Origin: Cellvibrio sp. PSBB023
GTDB lineage: Bacteria > Pseudomonadota > Gammaproteobacteria > Pseudomonadales > Cellvibrionaceae
Length of the DNA: 64,000 nucleotides
NCBI RefSeq assembly: GCF_002007605.1
Contig: NZ_CP019799.1
Coordinates: 1,488,001-1,552,000, forward strand
Direction of reading: 5' to 3'
Positions 1 through 10,562 of this stretch are shown piece after piece; positions within the stretch are counted from its first letter, which is position 1; each line of letters begins with the position of its first letter. Both the position numbers and the translations under genes were made by a program. A model generated the notes under the pieces. It ran no database searches. It worked only from the letters and a program-made list of their open reading frames with translations, and was not told where the DNA came from.

Positions 1-242
1 ACAAAACCAAACCCCAGTGCGCCCAAGGCATTGAAATAATCGCCGTTTTTATCCAAACCGGCAGCCAGGCCTACGGGGTTATCAAAGGTGAGCCCCATCA
101 CTTGCACAGGGTTGCTGGGCACTTTACCTGCAAAGAGACCCACCAAGCGCAGGCGCTCAGCGGCACCGAGCATATCAAGGCTGAGTTCATGGGAGGTTTC
201 GGCGTCGAAGCGGAATAATACATCGCGAATATGCTGATACAT
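1..242 (-). CDS. pyrD: Dihydroorotate dehydrogenase (quinone), N-terminal part
   Basis: This is the first 80 codons of a gene that runs off the left edge. The translation begins MYQHIRDVLFRFD and continues through MGLTFDNPVGLAAGLDKNGD and ALGALGFG. These are the membrane-associating N-terminal helices and the FMN-binding start of the class 2 barrel, as in E. coli PyrD. The family oxidises dihydroorotate to orotate at the inner membrane using ubiquinone, in pyrimidine synthesis. The barrel and the catalytic serine lie outside the window. The ATG at 242 matches the usual family start. The identification rests on sequence recognition and is firm; whether the gene is intact cannot be judged. Confidence 0.95.
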   Translation of the reverse strand, partial: MYQHIRDVLFRFDAETSHELSLDMLGAAERLRLVGLFAGKVPSNPVQVMGLTFDNPVGLAAGLDKNGDYFNALGALGFGF

Positions 243-329
243 GGCAGGCTCTTGGCAGATCTATAGGGAGAGTCAAAACTGGGCGCAAGGATACTGGATT
301 ATAGCCCTCAAATCACCCCGCCCCCACAT

Positions 330-554
330 TTATCCTCCTAAGCGCTGGATGGAATGGAAGCGATTATCCGCATCAAAATTAATTTGAAATGTACCGCGCA
401 CGCCATTGTGCAAGACAAAAGGTCGCAAAATACCTGCCGGGAAACGGATATTACGGCCATCAAGGCTCTGCGCAAAAACCGTTTTTGCGCTGCCTTGATA
501 AAGCCGCTGGAACTCCTCAGCAGAAATAACCAGACTGACCACTATGCTGTTCAA
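330..554 (-). CDS. DUF2835 family protein
   Basis: A 74-residue protein that I recognise as DUF2835, a small gammaproteobacterial family of unknown function. Visible family features are the opening MNSIVVSLVISAEEFQRLYQ, a central G-S-A-K/R pattern, and the stretch RFPAGILRPFVLHNGVRG, followed by a short beta-rich end. There is no signal peptide or membrane segment. It lies between pyrD and a chemoreceptor on the same strand, 38 bases from the chemoreceptor stop, so it could be read as part of that transcript. The length is normal for the family. No function is assigned. Confidence 0.8.
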   Translation of the reverse strand: MNSIVVSLVISAEEFQRLYQGSAKTVFAQSLDGRNIRFPAGILRPFVLHNGVRGTFQINFDADNRFHSIQRLGG

Positions 555-592
555 AAAAACTCCAACAAAAAAGATGACCCAAGCTATTTTAA

Positions 593-2605
593 TCAGATTT
601 TGAACTGCAGGGTATTTTCCAGCAAACGATCTGCCCCTTGCCGCAGGTTTAGGCTGTAACCGAAGGTTTTTTGCACTTGATCCAGTATGTTTTCTGAAGA
701 GTCACCAAGCTCTCGTGTACTGCGAGACATTTGCTCTGCAACCGCCGCTTGCTGCTCAGCCGCAGTTGCAATCTGGGTGTTCAAATCGCGTAACATCTCC
801 ACATTCTGCACAATTTGCTGCAAGGAATCCCCTGCGCTGGCAGCACTTTGCACTGAGTTTTGCGCCCCCTCAAAACTTTGCAAAATAATATCTACCGCCT
901 TACCTGCGCGCTGTTGCAGTTTTTCAATCACACCGCGAATTTCTGCCGTGGAATCCTGGGTTCGCTTCGCCAAAGAACGTACTTCATCCGCCACCACGGC
1001 AAATCCCCGGCCTTGCTCTCCCGCACGGGCAGCTTCAATCGCGGCATTCAATGCAAGTAAATTGGTTTGCTCAGCAATACTGCGAATGACCTCCAGTACA
1101 GCACTGATATCTGCGACATCACTTTGCAATTCAGTGATGATAGTTTTGGCATCGCCCACATCACTCCCTAATCGATTAATTGCCGCTATCGCTTCATTTA
1201 CACGCGAACGCCCTTCTATCGCTGTATCTCGTGCAACGTCGGTTGCTGAACTGGCTTCGACACAAGTGCGCGCCACCTCACGAACCGTAGCAGCCATTTC
1301 AGTTGCTGCCGATGCAGATTGCTGCGTTTGATTATTTTGTTGGTCCAACTCACTTTTGGTTTCATCGGTGACGGCCTGTAACTCTACAGATAATTTATTC
1401 ACCTGATCAGCAGACCCTTGAATATTATTAATTAATGTAGAAACCTGACTAACCATAGCCGTAAGATTATTAGCAACATCGCCAATAACATCCTCACTTC
1501 GCACCTGTAAGCTGCCAGAAAAATCCCCCTCTTTTAATGCTTGGGTAAGATGATTAACCGCATGTACACTTTGATTCAGCGCAGCCAGAATCCCCATTGC
1601 TACGTAACAACCTAAAAATATGCTAAGTAATGCCACTGTCAGCAAAAGCATTCGGACTCCCGCCGCCTGCTGACGAGCAGTTACAGCACTGTCCATGAGC
1701 TGCTGGCTTGCAAGTTTATCCACTTCAGCCAAGGCATCTATCACGCTGGTAGCTTGGCTAAAGAAGGCCGTATTTGTCACTTGTACAACCTCAGTAGCCA
1801 GCGCATCCTTCAGCAACATGGACTCAAAATCTGCAACTGTTGTGGAAAACCTATTCACTGCCGCTGAAAAATGTTTGACTAGTACAGGGTTTTGGCTCAA
1901 CAACTGAATTTGTTGCTCAAAACCCGTTAGCGCGCGTTTTGCAACAAAATGCAATCCCACCAGCGTCACTCGCTCCTCTGGTGAAATAATCTGGTCAGTC
2001 AAGGCTGCTGCACCCCGTCCCCGCAATTGTCCCAAGAGTTCCTGCAATTCAGGGATTTGAAATAAAGTGAGTTGCGAGAGGTAATAATTGTCACGGGTGG
2101 ATTGCAATTCAATGTCAAAATAATCCACCAGCAATTTAATCTCTGTATGCACTCGTGCAATGAGCTCAGTGTGCGCCGAAAAACTTTTAGCAGCATTTTT
2201 TTCAATAGCTGCCAACATTAAACCGCGCCATGATTGCTCTATGTCCGGCAGGGCCGATTTAAAATTCGTGGTTTCATTGAGACGTTTCATCACACTGATA
2301 AACTGTTGGTCCAGCGCTTGCTCCAGTTGTTGTATGGATTCAGCCTTATCGCTCGCGCCAGCCAGATATTGCGCCATCAGTCCCCGGTGGCGAGCAATTT
2401 CCAACGCGATAGGTTTAACCTCAAGAATCAAATCCACACCGGTTTGCGTTCGTTCAGTGGTGGCTAACGTTTGGCTACTTTGCAGCCACTGCTGACTCAA
2501 TAACCACAAAAATGGCAACAGAAAAATCAGCACAATTGTGAGCAATTTACTGGAAAAGGACATTGTATTTGCCAGCCGAATTGCTGGCCTGAGAAGGATG
2601 GACAT
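593..2605 (-). CDS. Methyl-accepting chemotaxis protein with NIT-like sensor region
   Basis: A transmembrane chemoreceptor of about 670 residues. TM1 is at about 18-38. A long helical periplasmic region of about 280 residues contains [14 protein letters not shown], similar to nitrate/nitrite-sensing (NIT) domains. TM2 is at about 320-340, then HAMP and a signalling domain. The hairpin tip is at about residues 505-545, with [20 protein letters not shown] and [15 protein letters not shown], which binds CheA/CheW. The C-terminus lacks an NWETF-type CheR tether. Two in-frame ATGs lie at 2611 and 2605; the second is preferred because AGGGA sits six bases upstream of it. The ligand is unknown, and nitrate or nitrite is only suggested by the fold. 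No che genes are in the window. Confidence 0.9.
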   Translation of the reverse strand: MSILLRPAIRLANTMSFSSKLLTIVLIFLLPFLWLLSQQWLQSSQTLATTERTQTGVDLILEVKPIALEIARHRGLMAQYLAGASDKAESIQQLEQALDQQFISVMKRLNETTNFKSALPDIEQSWRGLMLAAIEKNAAKSFSAHTELIARVHTEIKLLVDYFDIELQSTRDNYYLSQLTLFQIPELQELLGQLRGRGAAALTDQIISPEERVTLVGLHFVAKRALTGFEQQIQLLSQNPVLVKHFSAAVNRFSTTVADFESMLLKDALATEVVQVTNTAFFSQATSVIDALAEVDKLASQQLMDSAVTARQQAAGVRMLLLTVALLSIFLGCYVAMGILAALNQSVHAVNHLTQALKEGDFSGSLQVRSEDVIGDVANNLTAMVSQVSTLINNIQGSADQVNKLSVELQAVTDETKSELDQQNNQTQQSASAATEMAATVREVARTCVEASSATDVARDTAIEGRSRVNEAIAAINRLGSDVGDAKTIITELQSDVADISAVLEVIRSIAEQTNLLALNAAIEAARAGEQGRGFAVVADEVRSLAKRTQDSTAEIRGVIEKLQQRAGKAVDIILQSFEGAQNSVQSAASAGDSLQQIVQNVEMLRDLNTQIATAAEQQAAVAEQMSRSTRELGDSSENILDQVQKTFGYSLNLRQGADRLLENTLQFKI

Positions 2606-2792
2606 GATCATTCCCTATTAACTGCAACTAACTACGCACCAGAAATGCGCACCCAACAGATGTGAATAACAGCAATATCTACAAAAAGATAAAACCCCAA
2701 GTGACAAGATACAAATCACAGCAATTATTCTCATTGATGCAACGCAAGCGCACAACAATAAACTATTAATAAACGCTACAGGCTGCACCAAT

Positions 2793-2873
2793 CAGTCAAT
2801 TAATTGACTGCAACTCACTTCAGTATAGTTAATATGCTATTGCTGTCATTCTCTCGTACAGTATTTATACTGT
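2793..2873. promoter_or_regulatory. Pair of AT-rich dyads between gdhB and the chemoreceptor
   Basis: The spacer between the gdhB stop and the chemoreceptor start holds an 18-base perfect palindrome, CAGTCAATTAATTGACTG, at 2793-2810. A second dyad with 7-base arms, ACAGTAT-TT-ATACTGT, lies at 2858-2873 and abuts the gdhB stop. Neither has the GC-rich stem and T-run of an intrinsic terminator, so they look more like protein-binding sites than terminators. They could regulate the chemoreceptor gene downstream. The binding factor is unknown. Confidence 0.35.
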
Positions 2874-2874
2874 G

Positions 2875-5800
2875 CTATAAGGATTCGCAGTATTGGGTGG
2901 CCTGCGCCAAATCCAATAAATCGCGTAGTGCCACAGCAATCATTGCAAAATCAGTTCCATTTACGGCTTGCAATTCATTGACCATAGACTTCCAGCGCGC
3001 AATCAATAACTGATGCTGGGCACTCCAGCGCGCGATTAATTGCTCCAGATCTTGCGTCTCATCCATCAACCGTACCAGCGACACACTCAAGGTTCGCAAT
3101 TGCGATTCCAAATCCCCCAGGTAGGTTTCCCTTGCCATGGCTTGCCAAAAATTATCCACAGGCAAGTTGGAGATCTGCGTAGAAAACCACGGCAAGCTCA
3201 AATAATTACCCAGCGCAAAATACACTTTGGCCAAGGCTTCTACTGGTTGATTGGCAATACGCGCAGCTTCAATCACACTCAAACCGGAGTAAAGGTCTGC
3301 GGGGTGTGCCGCACGTTTAATCAGGGATTCAGGCAAGCCCAGCGCGCGCAGATGGTCCGTCGCTGCCAGCCATTCCTGCAGTGTTTCACCGTTGAGCAAA
3401 TGCACCAGGTTTTCGTTGATATGCATCATGCCCGGCGAAAACAATTCCACCTCGGTAGCCGGGTTCAAATAACTGCGGCGATTGCGTAAAAACCAGCGTG
3501 TTGCACGGCGAATTTTGCGCATCATGCCGTTAATAAGTTGCAATTGCAGGGTCGATGAAATACTGGTTGAGGTACGCTCCAGCGCTGCCAAAAATTCCGG
3601 CATGGCATAAATATCCCGCGCAATCACATAGGCCTTGGCAATATCCCCCACACTGGCGCCAGTGGATTCCATCAAGCGCTGCGCAAAACTGATGCCCATG
3701 GTATTCACCATGTCATTGGCAATTTGGGTGGCTACTATTTCATGACGCAAGCGGTGATTGCGCAGCGCCAGCGGAAATAACTGTGAAATTTTTTGCGGAA
3801 ATGCGGTTTCTATAAATGCCGCCATATAATCGTCGTCCGCAATGGCGACCTGAGCAAGATCTTCTTTTAACACAGCTTTTGCGTAGGAAATCAGAATCGC
3901 CAATTCCGGGCGCGTTAAAGCCTTGCCCTGGGTTTGCCGTTCCAGCAAGGCTTCATCGCTGGGTAAAAATTCCAATTTCCGATTCAGCCGCCCTTGTTGT
4001 TGCAAGCCATTCATTACGCGACGATACTCCGCACTGCGCGCTAATGCTTCAGATTGTGCCACGCTAATCGCCTGTACCTGGCGACGATTATTGTAGAGCA
4101 CCAGTTGCGCCACATTGTCGGTCATATCCACCAACAATTGATTGCGTTGCTTTTGGGTCAAATCGCCATTGGCCACAATTTCATTCAATAAAATTTTGAT
4201 ATTCACTTCATGGTCGGAACAATCCACACCACCGGCGTTATCAATAAAATCAGTATTGCATGCACCGCCTTGTAAACAATATTCCACCCGCCCACGTTGG
4301 GTCATACCCAAATTGCCGCCCTCGCCAAACACCTTGCAACGCAACTGTTCACCGTTAACGCGCAAACTGTCGTTGGCTTTATCGCCCACCTCGGCATGGG
4401 TTTCGCTCGCGGCTTTTACATAGGTGCCTATACCGCCATTCCAAATTAAATCAACTGGCGCTTGCAGGAGTAGATTAATTAACTCCGTCGGTGTGAGGCT
4501 ACCGGCATCCAATGCAAAACGCGCGCGCATTTGCGCACTGATCGCAATGGTTTTTGCACTGCGATCAAACACGCCACCACCTTCACTGATCAGCGTTTTA
4601 TCGTAATCCGCCCAGGTACTTTTGGGCAGCGCAAACAGCCGCTGCCGCTCACGGAAGCTGATTGCAGGATCAGGATCCGGATCGATAAAAATATGTTGAT
4701 GATTGAATGCAGCAACCAACATTAAGGCTGGCGATAACAACATACCATTACCAAAGACATCGCCCGCCATATCCCCGATACCCACCACACTGATGGGCTG
4801 GGTTTGCACGTCAATCTCTTTTTCACGGAAATGGCGCTGCACAGAAATCCACGCGCCGCGCGCTGTAATCCCCATACCTTTGTGATCGTAACCCTGGCTG
4901 CCGCCCGACGCGAAAGCATCACCGAGCCAATGGTTGTATTCGAGTGATAAGGCGTTGGCTATATCGGAAAAACTGGCCGTTCCCTTATCCGCAGCCACTA
5001 CCAAATAGGGATCATTTTCGTCGTAGCACAGCGTATTTAACGGGGCAATAACACCGCCGTCGATAAAATTATCCGTGAGATCTAACAAGCCCCGAATAAA
5101 CCACCGGTAACAGGCAATTGCCTCTTGTTGCTGTTGTTCACGACTGGCATTCACTGGCATTTTTTTACAAACAAATCCGCCTTTGGCTCCACTGGGAACA
5201 ATCACCGCATTTTTAACTTGCTGCGCTTTTACTAACCCCAATATTTCGGTGCGATAGTCCTGCAACCTATCCGACCAGCGCAGGCCTCCGCGCGCCACTT
5301 TGCTGGTGCGCAAATGCACGCCTTCCATGCGTGTAGCATAGACAAAAATTTCAAACAGTGGGCGTGGTTCGGGAATTTCCGCCAAGCCACGCGGCGAAAA
5401 TTTAATGGAGAGATAGGGCTTGGATGCCCCCTGTGAGTCACACTGGTAAAAGTTAGTGCGCAAGCTATTGTCGATCAAGGCCATAAAGCGGCGAATAATG
5501 CGATCGTCATTCAAGTTTTGGACGCGATCCAATCCACTGATAATCTGCGTGCGAATTGAATCTATTTGCGCAGGGGTGGATTCCTGTTGCGCTTGCGGAT
5601 CAAATTTACAGCGGAACAATTCAACCAGGTTGCGGGTTAAATCGGCCTGACTCACAAGTGCTGAGGCTATGTAATGAATACTGAATGGAAATAATGTCTG
5701 GTGCATGTAGCTGGCGTAGGCGCGCAACATAACAACATAACGCCACTCCAATCCAACGGCACCAACCAGACTATTAAAGGCATCGTTATCTGCCGCACCT

Positions 5801-7761
5801 TTCCAGATCGCAATAAAAGCATCAGCCAATACCGTTTTAAGGACTGCAAATGGCAAATCAGCCGCCGCTTGGTGAGCTAATTTAAAATCGTGTAACCACA
5901 CCACCTGGCCGGAATTACTGCGAATATCGTAAGCACTTTCACTGACAACCCGAAACCCCAGATTCTCCAGCACTGGAATAACATCTGAGAGCGCCAGGGT
6001 AGTGTTAGGGTGAAAAATTTTAAATTGTAAAAAAGCGCCCTGCTCCTGCACCCGCAATTGATAAATACTCAGCGCAATGGGTGCCGCGGCCAACGAAGTG
6101 TCGGTGAGTGCTTCCAGTAAATGCTTGATTGTGTGAATGTCCTGCACCGCGGTGCGAGCATCGTATTGCTCCTGGTAAGCGGAGGAAAAGGCATCGCGAT
6201 ACTCGCGCAACAGTTGGGCACTGGCTTCTTCGCCGTGGGCCTCCAGCAAAGCGCCGAGCAAAAAATCCTCCCATGAGCGGGTGATGTTGACAATACCGGC
6301 TTGCAGGGCAGCTACATCAATGGGTGGCAGCAGGCCCTTCTCTAACTTAAACACCAAATAGACGCGCGCTAAAATCGATTCTGAAAAATAAGTGGTGAAC
6401 TCACATTCACTGGAACCTATAGCGCGGCCAATTAATTCCTGAATGGCCAACCGCACCTTGGTGGAAAAATAATCGCGTGGCACATAGACAATAAAATTAA
6501 TAAACTTTCCAAAAGGATCGCGCCGCATAAACAGGCGCACCATAGAGCGTTCGTTAATTCGCGCAACGCCCATCAAGGTTTCAAATAATTCGGCACTGCT
6601 GCTTAAAAATATTTCGTTACGTGGAAAAGTTTCCAGCAATTGACGGAAGTTTTTACCGTCGTGACTGGATTCCAACAGTTCACTGCGGGCAAATACCTGG
6701 GCTACTTTTGTGCTGATCAAGGGAATCTCAGCCGGATTCATTAAATACACCGCCGAGGTGTAAAGCCCGAGAAAACGCGCCTCGCCAATCACGTCGCCCT
6801 GCGCATTAAATCGTTTGACAATCACGTAATCAGAATAGGCATAGCGATGAACACGGGCGCGCAACGAGGATTTGGAAAACACAATCGGCTGTGGCACCAA
6901 ATGAAAGCGGGCCATACCTTCGTTAAAAGAGTCGGCGGCCAGCATGGCGGCGGGCGCAGCGCGCAGGGCAAAAATCCCCAAGCGCTGCGCGGGAATTTCA
7001 CGCAGTGTTTTTTTGCCATCCACATCGCAGAACTCATATTCGGAGTAGCCGAGAAAGGTAAATTTGTCCTCGGTGAGCCAGCGCAAAAACGCTTTGGTTT
7101 CCTGCACCCGTGCAACACAGGCAGTATCCTGCATAAAACTGAGGTTTTGTTCCGCAGCCAACACCGCAGCGCGCATAGGTTGATAATCACTAACCACCCG
7201 CTCCACTTCAGCCAATACGCTATGCAGGCTGGCGACTATAGCGGCCAGCTCATCCGTATCACTGTGTGCGCTGATTTCCATCACAATCAGTGCTTCATGG
7301 TCTTCATCAGCTTGCGTACCGTTGCGTTCTTGCACGCGCACCAAACGCGTGCCATCGCGCTCAACGGTTAACACCGTACTTTTAATGGTGTAGATGGGAA
7401 TGCTGCGGCGGTTCAATTCAATGCGCAGCGAATCCACCAAAAAGGGCATGTCGCGCTGCAGCACGACCAATACTGTGTGCGAACTGACCCAACCGTCTTC
7501 TGCCAAACCGGGGTTAAACAAGCGGATCTTGGGCTGGCGGCGATCGTAACTCGCCATAAACTGCCACCATTGGTAAACACTGCCAAATACATCGCTCAGG
7601 CGCTTGCCTTGTAGCTCATCCAACGGATAGTGGTGAAAGAACCGGCTCGCAAACTCGCCAAACGCCTGTTGCTCCTCCGGCGCGAGCTGCTCATTGGCAT
7701 AATGGGTAAATTCATCCAAAAATTCGGCTGGCTTATGCTGACTGACCAAAGTACTGTTCAC
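2875..7761 (-). CDS. gdhB: NAD-specific glutamate dehydrogenase, large (L-GDH2) type
   Basis: A 1,628-residue enzyme of the large NAD-dependent glutamate dehydrogenase family, which oxidises glutamate to 2-oxoglutarate and ammonium in catabolism. The first half carries the regulatory ACT-like part typical of this family. The catalytic core shows VIVPSGAKGGFVCKK, with the substrate lysines, then the Rossmann part with VVGIGDMAGDVFGNGMLLS, and a long C-terminal extension. The start is a GTG at 7761 with AGGAG nine bases upstream; an overlapping ATG just upstream is out of frame and stops at once. It is divergent from the moxR operon across 267 bases. Length and motifs are normal and nothing appears broken. 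The symbol follows Pseudomonas usage. Confidence 0.95.
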   Translation of the reverse strand: MNSTLVSQHKPAEFLDEFTHYANEQLAPEEQQAFGEFASRFFHHYPLDELQGKRLSDVFGSVYQWWQFMASYDRRQPKIRLFNPGLAEDGWVSSHTVLVVLQRDMPFLVDSLRIELNRRSIPIYTIKSTVLTVERDGTRLVRVQERNGTQADEDHEALIVMEISAHSDTDELAAIVASLHSVLAEVERVVSDYQPMRAAVLAAEQNLSFMQDTACVARVQETKAFLRWLTEDKFTFLGYSEYEFCDVDGKKTLREIPAQRLGIFALRAAPAAMLAADSFNEGMARFHLVPQPIVFSKSSLRARVHRYAYSDYVIVKRFNAQGDVIGEARFLGLYTSAVYLMNPAEIPLISTKVAQVFARSELLESSHDGKNFRQLLETFPRNEIFLSSSAELFETLMGVARINERSMVRLFMRRDPFGKFINFIVYVPRDYFSTKVRLAIQELIGRAIGSSECEFTTYFSESILARVYLVFKLEKGLLPPIDVAALQAGIVNITRSWEDFLLGALLEAHGEEASAQLLREYRDAFSSAYQEQYDARTAVQDIHTIKHLLEALTDTSLAAAPIALSIYQLRVQEQGAFLQFKIFHPNTTLALSDVIPVLENLGFRVVSESAYDIRSNSGQVVWLHDFKLAHQAAADLPFAVLKTVLADAFIAIWKGAADNDAFNSLVGAVGLEWRYVVMLRAYASYMHQTLFPFSIHYIASALVSQADLTRNLVELFRCKFDPQAQQESTPAQIDSIRTQIISGLDRVQNLNDDRIIRRFMALIDNSLRTNFYQCDSQGASKPYLSIKFSPRGLAEIPEPRPLFEIFVYATRMEGVHLRTSKVARGGLRWSDRLQDYRTEILGLVKAQQVKNAVIVPSGAKGGFVCKKMPVNASREQQQQEAIACYRWFIRGLLDLTDNFIDGGVIAPLNTLCYDENDPYLVVAADKGTASFSDIANALSLEYNHWLGDAFASGGSQGYDHKGMGITARGAWISVQRHFREKEIDVQTQPISVVGIGDMAGDVFGNGMLLSPALMLVAAFNHQHIFIDPDPDPAISFRERQRLFALPKSTWADYDKTLISEGGGVFDRSAKTIAISAQMRARFALDAGSLTPTELINLLLQAPVDLIWNGGIGTYVKAASETHAEVGDKANDSLRVNGEQLRCKVFGEGGNLGMTQRGRVEYCLQGGACNTDFIDNAGGVDCSDHEVNIKILLNEIVANGDLTQKQRNQLLVDMTDNVAQLVLYNNRRQVQAISVAQSEALARSAEYRRVMNGLQQQGRLNRKLEFLPSDEALLERQTQGKALTRPELAILISYAKAVLKEDLAQVAIADDDYMAAFIETAFPQKISQLFPLALRNHRLRHEIVATQIANDMVNTMGISFAQRLMESTGASVGDIAKAYVIARDIYAMPEFLAALERTSTSISSTLQLQLINGMMRKIRRATRWFLRNRRSYLNPATEVELFSPGMMHINENLVHLLNGETLQEWLAATDHLRALGLPESLIKRAAHPADLYSGLSVIEAARIANQPVEALAKVYFALGNYLSLPWFSTQISNLPVDNFWQAMARETYLGDLESQLRTLSVSLVRLMDETQDLEQLIARWSAQHQLLIARWKSMVNELQAVNGTDFAMIAVALRDLLDLAQATQYCESL

Positions 7762-8028
7762 GGCATCCGCTCCTGTTGTTATGGAGGACTTATGGGGGGC
7801 TTGTTACAGGTTTGTTATCACAGTTTTTTTGCGCACTTGGTTGAGACTTGTCACAGGGACTTATGGTTCTCTAAGCCTAGTCGAAAAATCGCTGTAAACA
7901 CTTGAAATGACAGGGAACCGACACCAGTAAGAGCAGTCTATTTAGCACTTTTGTGGCGCTGTCGCGCGAGTTTGTAACGCCTTCAGCAATGAATAACCCT
8001 TAATGACAACTCAAGGTCTTCAACTCCA

Positions 8029-8988
8029 ATGCAGGCATATCAACAAATACAGTCTCTGAACACCTGGCTTAACGATCAAATTATTGGACAGGAGCATTTG
8101 ACCCAGCGCCTACTGATTGCGCTGCTTGCCGATGGCCACTTGCTCGTTGAAGGCGCGCCCGGCCTTGCCAAAACCAAGGCGATTAAAACCTTGTCGCAGG
8201 CGATTGAAGGTAATTTTCACCGCATTCAGTTCACCCCGGACTTATTGCCGTCCGATGTTACGGGTACGGATATTTACCGTCCCGAGCAACACCGTTTTGA
8301 ATTCCAGCCCGGCCCCATTTTCCACAACCTGGTACTGGCCGATGAGATCAACCGCGCGCCCGCCAAGGTGCAATCCGCCTTGCTGGAAGCCATGGCTGAA
8401 CGTCAGGTGAGCGTGGGCAGTAAAACCTACCCGCTACCGGGCCTGTTTATGGTGATGGCGACCCAAAACCCCATCGAGCAAGAGGGTACCTATCCCCTGC
8501 CGGAAGCCCAGCTTGACCGTTTCCTGTTACACGTTGTGGTGGATTACCCGAGCATTGATGCTGAGCGCCGCATCCTGCAATTAGCACGCAATGAAGCCGC
8601 GGCAGTCAGCAGTGAACAACCCGCTGTGATCTCCCAGTCCACGATTGAAGCAGCGCGCAAGGAAATCCTGGCAATTCATATGGCCGAGAGCGTTGAGGAC
8701 TATATCGTCCACCTGATTAATGCCACGCGCCGCCCAACACAATATTCCGCCGATTTGGCCGAGCTGATCGAATACGGTGCCAGCCCACGGGCTACTATCG
8801 CGCTGGATCGCTGCGCACGAGCTCACGCCTGGCTGGAGGGTCGTGATTTTGTCAGCCCCGACGACGTGCAGGCCGTCGCACACGATGTTTTGCGTCATCG
8901 CCTGATTTTGAGTTTTGAAGCCGAAGCAACCGGAACCACACCTGATCAAGCGATTGATCAATTACTCGCCGCCGTTCCCCTGAGCTAG
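8029..8988 (+). CDS. MoxR family AAA+ ATPase
   Basis: A 319-residue AAA+ ATPase of the MoxR family. Walker A is VEGAPGLAKTKA (residues about 41-52). Walker B and neighbours read LADEINRAPAKVQSALLEAM, and the sensor region reads MATQNPIEQEGTYPLPEAQL; this is followed by the MoxR lid domain. MoxR ATPases act as chaperones with von Willebrand factor A proteins, and the VWA genes are downstream here. It is the first gene of a six-gene plus-strand operon and starts 267 bases from the divergent gdhB start. The next gene follows after 10 bases. Identification is firm, but the client protein is unknown. Confidence 0.95.
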   Translation: MQAYQQIQSLNTWLNDQIIGQEHLTQRLLIALLADGHLLVEGAPGLAKTKAIKTLSQAIEGNFHRIQFTPDLLPSDVTGTDIYRPEQHRFEFQPGPIFHNLVLADEINRAPAKVQSALLEAMAERQVSVGSKTYPLPGLFMVMATQNPIEQEGTYPLPEAQLDRFLLHVVVDYPSIDAERRILQLARNEAAAVSSEQPAVISQSTIEAARKEILAIHMAESVEDYIVHLINATRRPTQYSADLAELIEYGASPRATIALDRCARAHAWLEGRDFVSPDDVQAVAHDVLRHRLILSFEAEATGTTPDQAIDQLLAAVPLS

Positions 8989-8998
8989 GCCGATTGTT

Positions 8999-9964
8999 AT
9001 GAGTGATAAGCAGGATTTGAATCCACGGGGCGCGTATACCGAATTGGCGTCCTTATTGCGCTGCCGTTTTTCCGCGCAGGATCTGAAACTCTTCGCACAC
9101 CGACCGGCGCGCAGTTTATTGTCCGGCGGTGAACGCACACGGTTTCGCGGCCGCGGGATGGATTTTGAGGAAGTGCGCTTGTATCAACCGGGTGATGATA
9201 TTCGCTCGATTGATTGGCGTGTCACCGCGCGCACCCAGGTCGCCCATACCAAAATCTTTCGCGAAGAGCGTGAACGCCCGGTGTTTATGGTGGTGGATCA
9301 GCGCTCGCCATTATTTTTTGGCAGCACGCGCTGTTTTAAATCCGTACTCGCCGCACATATTGCCGCCCTGCTCGGCTGGGCCGCGTTGGCCAATGGCGAC
9401 CGCTTGGGAGCACTGGTCTTTGGCGATTATGATCAACGCGATGTGCGCCCACGTCGCAGCAAACACGCGGTACTGGAACTGCTGCATCAATTGCAGGACT
9501 ACAATCACCGCCTAAGCTCGCCGATTACGCCAGCACCTGCCGCACTGCCCTCAGGCCAATTACCGGTCGCCAACTCATTCAGTGAAATACTCGCGGATGC
9601 ACGTCGCATCGCCAAACCCGGTTGCGCTCTGTTTATCATCAGCGATTTTCACGATATGGATGAGAGCGCAGAGCAACAATTGTTTGAATTGGCTCGCCAT
9701 ACCGATATCACCCTGATTCATATTTACGATCATTTAGAGCGCGAGCTGATCAGCAATACCGCACTGACCATCAGTAATGGCCGTGAACGCATGCAATTAG
9801 CCGCTAATGAAAAAGCCTTTCAACAAGCCTACAAAAATCAATTTGACCGGCAGTTGGCACTGCTCACCACAGTATGCAAACGCCTGCGTATTCCACTGCT
9901 GAGTTATGCCACGCAAGACGATATTCAAGATGGTTTGCGCAAAGCATTCGGACGCAAAAAATAA
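8999..9964 (+). CDS. DUF58 domain protein
   Basis: A 321-residue protein with the DUF58 signature around residues 50-85: GRGMDFEEVRLYQPGDDIRS followed by IDWRVTAR. The rest folds as a VWA-like domain; VFMVVDQRSPLFFG replaces a classical MIDAS loop. DUF58 proteins are almost always coded next to MoxR ATPases and are presumed adaptors. There is no signal peptide or obvious membrane segment. It sits 10 bases after moxR and 28 before the DUF4381 gene, so it is co-transcribed. The function remains inferential. Confidence 0.9.
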   Translation: MSDKQDLNPRGAYTELASLLRCRFSAQDLKLFAHRPARSLLSGGERTRFRGRGMDFEEVRLYQPGDDIRSIDWRVTARTQVAHTKIFREERERPVFMVVDQRSPLFFGSTRCFKSVLAAHIAALLGWAALANGDRLGALVFGDYDQRDVRPRRSKHAVLELLHQLQDYNHRLSSPITPAPAALPSGQLPVANSFSEILADARRIAKPGCALFIISDFHDMDESAEQQLFELARHTDITLIHIYDHLERELISNTALTISNGRERMQLAANEKAFQQAYKNQFDRQLALLTTVCKRLRIPLLSYATQDDIQDGLRKAFGRKK

Positions 9965-9992
9965 ATTCACTGAAAAGAATCCATAGTCATCT

Positions 9993-10562
9993 ATGCAACC
10001 ACCACCTATGCAATCAACACCCTCTCCACTGGATCAACTAGCCGACATTCATTTGCCCGGCAACGTCAGTTGGTGGCCACTCGCGCCCGGCTGGTGGACA
10101 TTACTCGCGTTACTCATCATTGCTATTGCTTGTGTGTTCCTGTGGCGTCGGCACCAGCGACAACAATATTACCGCGTCATAGCACAACAGGAACTCGCCG
10201 CCATTTATGCGCGCTATCAACAATCACAAGATGCAGCTGCCTACTTACATGCACTCAGTGTATTGTTGCGCCGCACGGCATTGACGGCTTACCCACAACG
10301 CTTTAATGCCAGTATAAAAGGCACAGAATGGTTGAATTGGCTGGATGCAGTATGCCCTGGCAGTAACGCAAAATTCTCCAGCGCCATTGGCGAAAGTTTA
10401 TTAAACAGTGCTTATCAAAAAAATCCGCAAGTCGATGCAGCCGGCTTGTATCAACTCAGTGAGCAATGGATAAAACTGCATCGCAATCATCGCCAAAAAG
10501 TTCCTGCACCCAAACCTGCCCCCCAAAAAGCTGCCGCTGTGTCGGAGGCCAACCATGTTTGA
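9993..10562 (+). CDS. DUF4381 family membrane protein
   Basis: A 189-residue protein with one clear membrane segment at about residues 30-50 (GWWTLLALLIIAIACVFLW) after a short proline-rich N-terminus. A basic cytoplasmic helical region and a Lys/Pro/Ala-rich tail follow. This layout and its place between DUF58 and the VWA gene match DUF4381 of MoxR operons. Its last eight bases overlap the start of the next gene, whose ribosome site GGAGG lies inside it, so translation is probably coupled. It may anchor the MoxR complex to the membrane, but that is inference. Confidence 0.85.
   Translation: MQPPPMQSTPSPLDQLADIHLPGNVSWWPLAPGWWTLLALLIIAIACVFLWRRHQRQQYYRVIAQQELAAIYARYQQSQDAAAYLHALSVLLRRTALTAYPQRFNASIKGTEWLNWLDAVCPGSNAKFSSAIGESLLNSAYQKNPQVDAAGLYQLSEQWIKLHRNHRQKVPAPKPAPQKAAAVSEANHV

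Noticed and set aside
687..1331. 214-residue plus-strand ORF
   Set aside because: Lies opposite the conserved MCP signalling domain; composition is that of a shadow.
2858..2873. Possible LexA box
   Set aside because: The half-sites are inverted (ACAG...CTGT), not CTGT-N8-ACAG.
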